Source: Clostridia bacterium
GTDB taxonomy: Bacteria; Bacillota; Clostridia; UBA1381
DNA: 7,497 bases
Direction: 5' to 3'
Assembly (NCBI GenBank): GCA_900751685.1
Contig: CAADSR010000179.1
Span: 1 to 7,497 of the forward strand
Part shown: in pieces, positions 4,755 through 7,497 of the stretch
How positions within the stretch are numbered: position 1 is the first letter of the stretch
Layout: each line of letters begins with the position of its first letter
Translations under genes and position numbers: made by a program
Notes under the pieces: generated by a model
Database searches by the model: none
What the model was told of the DNA's origin: nothing
The model's input: only the letters and a program-made list of their open reading frames with translations

Positions 4755-6482
4755 TTAACGGTAAGAGGTACGGATTGCTTTCATCAATACTTTCGGATCC
4801 TTTTTATACGGCGTCACAGGACAGATCTTTTTCTGTACCCCCATCAGGGTATAAACAGCGATCCGCGCTGCACGGACAGAATACTCTTCTGTAAACACCA
4901 TGTCCTCAGGAATCTCTACAAATTGGCTGACCATGGCAAAATTTGTGGAGCCCGCCGGCACCACCTGGGGCCGGTCGGTCATGGCCCTTGGCTGGAACTG
5001 GGCATCTACATAAGGCATCATACAAGGGATCACATTGATCACGCTGCTCTTGATCTCCTCCCATTCCTCCTCAAAATGAAGATGGCGGACAAGCTCGTAT
5101 AGAATTTCTTCACCAGTACAATCCTTCATAGGTTTTTGCACATAGTTTCCGGCTGCACCGGTATACAGTCCATAGCCCCAGAAAATAGTAGTGTCTTCCG
5201 ACTGCCCTTTAAAATGAGGTTGTGCCGCAACAACGATACTCATCAGCCAGTTGGAGTCTTTAAAGGTCATTAATGCACCGCTGCCCGGAACATTTCCAGA
5301 ATAGTCTTCCAGCATCTGAAGCATTTTGGTCCCTTTCATTGTGACTGTAAAGCTTTCCCAATTGGTCTGCTGGGGATTTCCAAAGAACGGCTCCGGATTG
5401 CCCAATCCTTGTTTTTTCTTTGCTACCTTTGCCCAAAGCTCGCCTGATACCGGACGGTATTCCGGCTCCGGAGCAGGGGTATCAAAATCCCCCAGGGTCG
5501 CGCTGTCTGTCATGCACGCATTCGTCATGATACATAGATCCCCATCATTCAAATAAATAGTTTTTGCCGTGATATCGTCCTCTAAATGAATCGCCTTGAC
5601 TGTGATCTCATCACCGTCTGCAAAATCCAGATCCGTGACGGTACATTTTGTCTCAAAGCGTACTCCTTTTCCTTTTAAGTATTCCTTTAATGGACGGATG
5701 ACACTTTCATATTGATTGTATGGCGTACGCGTTACACCTTCCAGTGTTTCGATCCGGCTAAATTCAAAGATCATCCGTTCCATATACCGTTTAAATTCAA
5801 ATAGGCTGCTCCATTTCTGGAACGCAAACGTGGTCTGCCACATATACCAGAAATTCGTCTCAAAGAAATGGGGGGTATGCTCAAACCATTCTTCAATGGT
5901 CTTGCGGTCCAGCTCTTTCTCATCTGTCAGCATCAGCTTTGCCAAAGCCATCCGGTCTTCATGGTTGAAGCCCATGCTCTTTACATCTAAAATATTGCCG
6001 TCTTTATCGATCAGCCGTGCCTGGGCATGGGTCGGATGGGTGTGGTCAAAATCCAGGATCTCCTCCTTCACACTGATTTCCGGCTGCTCCAACGAAGGAA
6101 TGGAGGCCATCAGGTCCCAGAAATTTTCATACGTCTCCTCATTGAGCATACGCCCGCCCCGGCAGATGAATCCATGGGCCTCATCGCCTGCGCCATCATT
6201 GCTGCCGCCCAGCTTTGGCATTGCCTCCATAATATGAATATTCCCTCCGTGAAAATTGCAATCACGGATCAAGTAAACCGCTCCCGCCAGGCTGGCAAGC
6301 CCGCCGCCAATGAAATAAACTTGTTTTTTTCCATAATCCCGCTCTTTGAGCTCTTTTTCAATCCGTTTTACTTTCCTTCTTTTCCTGCCTGAGATTACTC
6401 CCGCAGTAGCTGCCGCCGCTCCTGCGATCGCACCCGCTGCCCAAAGTTTTTTTTGTGTCTCTTTTTTCATATTCCACTTCAT
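4755..6482 (-). CDS. ohyA: Oleate hydratase (MCRA family, FAD-dependent)
   Basis: Adds water across the cis-9 double bond of oleate or linoleate to give 10-hydroxy fatty acids (EC 4.2.1.53), a detoxification of unsaturated fatty acids common in gut bacteria. The 575 residues include an FAD-binding Rossmann motif (VYFIGGGLASLAGAVYLIRD, 55-74), GGSNDGAGDEAHGF (92-105), the active-site loop RGGRML (108-113) and FKRYMERM (230-237), whose Tyr233 is a catalytic candidate by spacing. YNQYES is near 255-260. The best-studied enzymes have RGGREM with a catalytic Glu; here that position is Met112. Before the Rossmann fold is a 50-residue extension with a Gly/Ala-rich hydrophobic stretch (13-30) and a basic cluster RKRRKVKR (33-40), which suggests a membrane anchor. 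The first ATG has AGGAAGGA abutting it; the ATG at codon 5 (6470) is an alternative start. It is the first gene of an operon with the 285-residue protein. Confidence 0.92.
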   Translation of the reverse strand: MKWNMKKETQKKLWAAGAIAGAAAATAGVISGRKRRKVKRIEKELKERDYGKKQVYFIGGGLASLAGAVYLIRDCNFHGGNIHIMEAMPKLGGSNDGAGDEAHGFICRGGRMLNEETYENFWDLMASIPSLEQPEISVKEEILDFDHTHPTHAQARLIDKDGNILDVKSMGFNHEDRMALAKLMLTDEKELDRKTIEEWFEHTPHFFETNFWYMWQTTFAFQKWSSLFEFKRYMERMIFEFSRIETLEGVTRTPYNQYESVIRPLKEYLKGKGVRFETKCTVTDLDFADGDEITVKAIHLEDDITAKTIYLNDGDLCIMTNACMTDSATLGDFDTPAPEPEYRPVSGELWAKVAKKKQGLGNPEPFFGNPQQTNWESFTVTMKGTKMLQMLEDYSGNVPGSGALMTFKDSNWLMSIVVAAQPHFKGQSEDTTIFWGYGLYTGAAGNYVQKPMKDCTGEEILYELVRHLHFEEEWEEIKSSVINVIPCMMPYVDAQFQPRAMTDRPQVVPAGSTNFAMVSQFVEIPEDMVFTEEYSVRAARIAVYTLMGVQKKICPVTPYKKDPKVLMKAIRTSYR

Positions 6483-6547
6483 TCCTTCCTATTTATGTTC
6501 GTTCTAATTTTGATCTAAACTAACGATATGTCTTTTTCCCTATTTTT

Positions 6548-6556
6548 AGTATATCA
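6548..6556 (-). promoter_or_regulatory. Candidate extended -10 promoter for the oleate hydratase operon
   Basis: The minus strand reads TGATATACT, an extended -10 (TGn plus TATACT). There is no good -35 at 17 bases, which is tolerable for extended -10 promoters. A transcript would start near 6541, giving a leader of about 60 bases before the ATG at 6482. Confidence 0.45.
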
Positions 6557-6635
6557 CTACCGGGTCTATTTTACTATGGACAGTTTGTTAACTTTGTATG
6601 GTTTTCGGACAAATCCACAAAATTGTACTAATATA

Positions 6636-6664
6636 TTGACAAAACCCCTGAAAAAAGGTAAAAT
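6636..6664 (+). promoter_or_regulatory. Strong sigma-70-type promoter for the metal transporter gene
   Basis: TTGACA (6636-6641), a 17-base spacer and TAAAAT (6659-6664) form a near-consensus housekeeping promoter. Transcription would start near 6671 and run through the hairpin leader into the cbiM/nikM-like gene at 6788. It is the best promoter in the window. Confidence 0.85.
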
Positions 6665-6670
6665 ATACCT

Positions 6671-6787
6671 AACCGTTGTCCATGAAGGACAGCATTATCA
6701 TTGATAAAACAAAAGCGCCACGAAGGCAAACGGATACTGAAGTATCCTTTGTTTTTGTGGCGCTTTTTTGGAAAGAAGGAATGAATT
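6671..6787 (+). promoter_or_regulatory. Structured 5' leader, candidate riboswitch or attenuator
   Basis: The predicted leader holds a small hairpin GTCCATGAAGGAC (6678-6690), a second possible stem TTATCATTGATAA (6695-6707), then the intrinsic terminator at 6711-6769, and finally the ribosome binding site GAAGGA (6775-6780). A terminator between a strong promoter and its gene implies conditional readthrough. The downstream gene is a cobalt/nickel uptake component, so a metal- or cofactor-sensing RNA is plausible. I could not match a cobalamin riboswitch or recall the NiCo consensus well enough to assign a class. A small RNA ending at the terminator is the alternative. Confidence 0.45.
6711..6769 (+). 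terminator. Intrinsic terminator inside the leader of the metal transporter gene
   Basis: AAAAGCGCCAC (6711-6721) pairs with GTGGCGC plus a T-run (6757-6769). An inner arm CAAA-c-GGATAC pairs with GTATCC-TTTG around a TGAA tetraloop (6727-6751). The T-run of six follows directly. It ends 18 bases before the ATG at 6788, so it must be read through for expression. Confidence 0.85.
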
Positions 6788-7497
6788 ATGCATATGGCTG
6801 ATGCCCTTTTGTCTCCCGCGGTAGGCATTACAATGGACATTGTCAGTATAGGCGCGATCGCCTATTCTATGATAGGAAAAAATAAAATAACAGAACAAAG
6901 GATCCCGATGATGGGCGTAATGGGCGCCTTTGTTTTCGCGGCGCAAATGATCAATTTTTCGATCCCCGGCACCGGCTCCAGTGGCCATATCGGCGGCGGG
7001 ATCCTGCTGGCGGCGCTGCTCGGCGGCGGCCCGGCACTTCTCACTTTGACAGCCGTCCTGCTGATCCAGTGCTTCTTTTTTGCAGACGGCGGCCTGCTGG
7101 CTTTGGGATGTAATATCTTCAACATGGGGGTCTGTACCTGCCTGGTCGGCTACCCTCTCATTTTCCGCCCTTTGTGCAAGGGGCGCTTATCCCCCGGCCG
7201 CCTAAGCATTGCTTGTATCCTATCCGTTATTGTGAGCTTACAGCTAGGGTCGTTGGGTGTTGTTCTGGAAACTGTATTTTCCGGCACCACCCAGCTTCCT
7301 TTTTCCGCCTTTTTCCTATTGATGCAGCCCATCCACCTGGCAATTGGGCTTGGAGAAGGCTTGGTCACTGCGGCTGTTTTATGCTTTGTGCTGCGTACCC
7401 GTCCGGAGCTTTTAGAGGTTTCTTCCTCCTCTGCCCGGCCCGCGTTTTCAAAAAGGGCTGCAGCCCTTTTCCTGGCGGCAGCCCTGGTGGTTGGCGG
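6788..7497 (+). CDS. CbiM/NikM-type membrane component of a cobalt/nickel ECF transporter, 3' partial
   Basis: Substrate-specific integral membrane component of an energy-coupling factor importer for Co2+ or Ni2+. The 236 complete codons have no stop and run off the window. Hallmarks are the N-terminus MHMADALLSP, GTGSSGHIGGG near 61-71, FFFADGGLLALGCNIFNMG near 97-114, and HLAIGLGEGLVTAA near 183-196 before a cytoplasmic RTRPEL. His2 and His67 are present; together with Met1 these are the residues known to hold the metal in NikM. Several hydrophobic helices are evident. A new hydrophobic segment begins at about residue 223 (KRAAALFLAAALVVG), which suggests a fused NikN/PDGLE-type C-terminal domain as in NikMN, beyond the window. 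The ribosome binding site GAAGGA is well placed. Metal specificity cannot be decided from this sequence, so no symbol is given; cbiM is the closest name. Confidence 0.9.
   Translation, partial: MHMADALLSPAVGITMDIVSIGAIAYSMIGKNKITEQRIPMMGVMGAFVFAAQMINFSIPGTGSSGHIGGGILLAALLGGGPALLTLTAVLLIQCFFFADGGLLALGCNIFNMGVCTCLVGYPLIFRPLCKGRLSPGRLSIACILSVIVSLQLGSLGVVLETVFSGTTQLPFSAFFLLMQPIHLAIGLGEGLVTAAVLCFVLRTRPELLEVSSSSARPAFSKRAAALFLAAALVVG

Noticed and set aside
5716..6392. Plus-strand frames of 173 and 121 codons opposite the oleate hydratase gene
   Set aside because: They lie wholly antisense to a well-conserved enzyme and show no family features; they are shadows of its codon pattern.
6665..6787. Cobalamin riboswitch upstream of the CbiM/NikM-like gene
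   Set aside because: The leader is too short and I see no B12-box-like sequence; only an unclassified leader with a terminator is supported.
6862..7368. Minus-strand frames opposite the metal transporter gene
   Set aside because: Antisense to a clear CbiM/NikM sequence; Pro/Lys-rich translations with no family match.

Overview
The window looks like a chromosomal segment of a gut-type anaerobic Firmicute, most likely in Clostridia/Lachnospiraceae. This is inferred from strong AGGAGG-type ribosome binding sites, intrinsic terminators with long T-runs, and the protein families present: Clostridia-style uxuB and uxuA, an oleate hydratase, and an ECF cobalt/nickel transporter. No rRNA, tRNA or CRISPR array is visible.

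Layout. Positions 1-2641 (+) carry a hexuronate catabolism pair: a 5'-truncated fructuronate reductase (uxuB) and D-mannonate dehydratase (uxuA), 22 bases apart. Together they convert D-fructuronate to D-mannonate and then to 2-keto-3-deoxygluconate. Positions about 2642-3886 form a visibly AT-rich accessory islet bounded by two related terminator-like palindromes (2709-2755 and 3777-3824). It holds a small conserved hypothetical gene on the minus strand, a small XRE/Cro-type regulator, and two fragments that look like the halves of one ribbon-helix-helix (RHH) gene. The halves are separated by 362 bp carrying the XRE gene, and a 6-bp direct repeat (AGAAAT) lies at the two junctions. Removing one repeat copy plus the insert restores a 59-codon RHH frame exactly.

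Positions 3887-6482 (-) are a two-gene operon. The first gene is an FAD-dependent oleate hydratase with an N-terminal hydrophobic segment and RGGRML in place of the usual RGGREM loop. Ten bases later comes a 285-residue protein that resembles the radical SAM fold of a Clostridia family but lacks the cysteine cluster and the C-terminal third. This pairing is the most interesting protein-level observation in the window.

Positions 6483-6787 are a divergent control region. An extended -10 promoter candidate faces the oleate hydratase. A near-consensus TTGACA-17-TAAAAT promoter faces right into a structured leader of about 115 nt that ends in a strong intrinsic terminator just before the next gene, an arrangement typical of attenuation or a riboswitch. 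From 6788 to the window end runs a CbiM/NikM-type substrate-binding membrane component of a cobalt/nickel ECF transporter, cut at its 3' end.

The uxu, oleate hydratase and metal uptake units appear functionally unrelated. The islet between the first two is the recently rearranged part.
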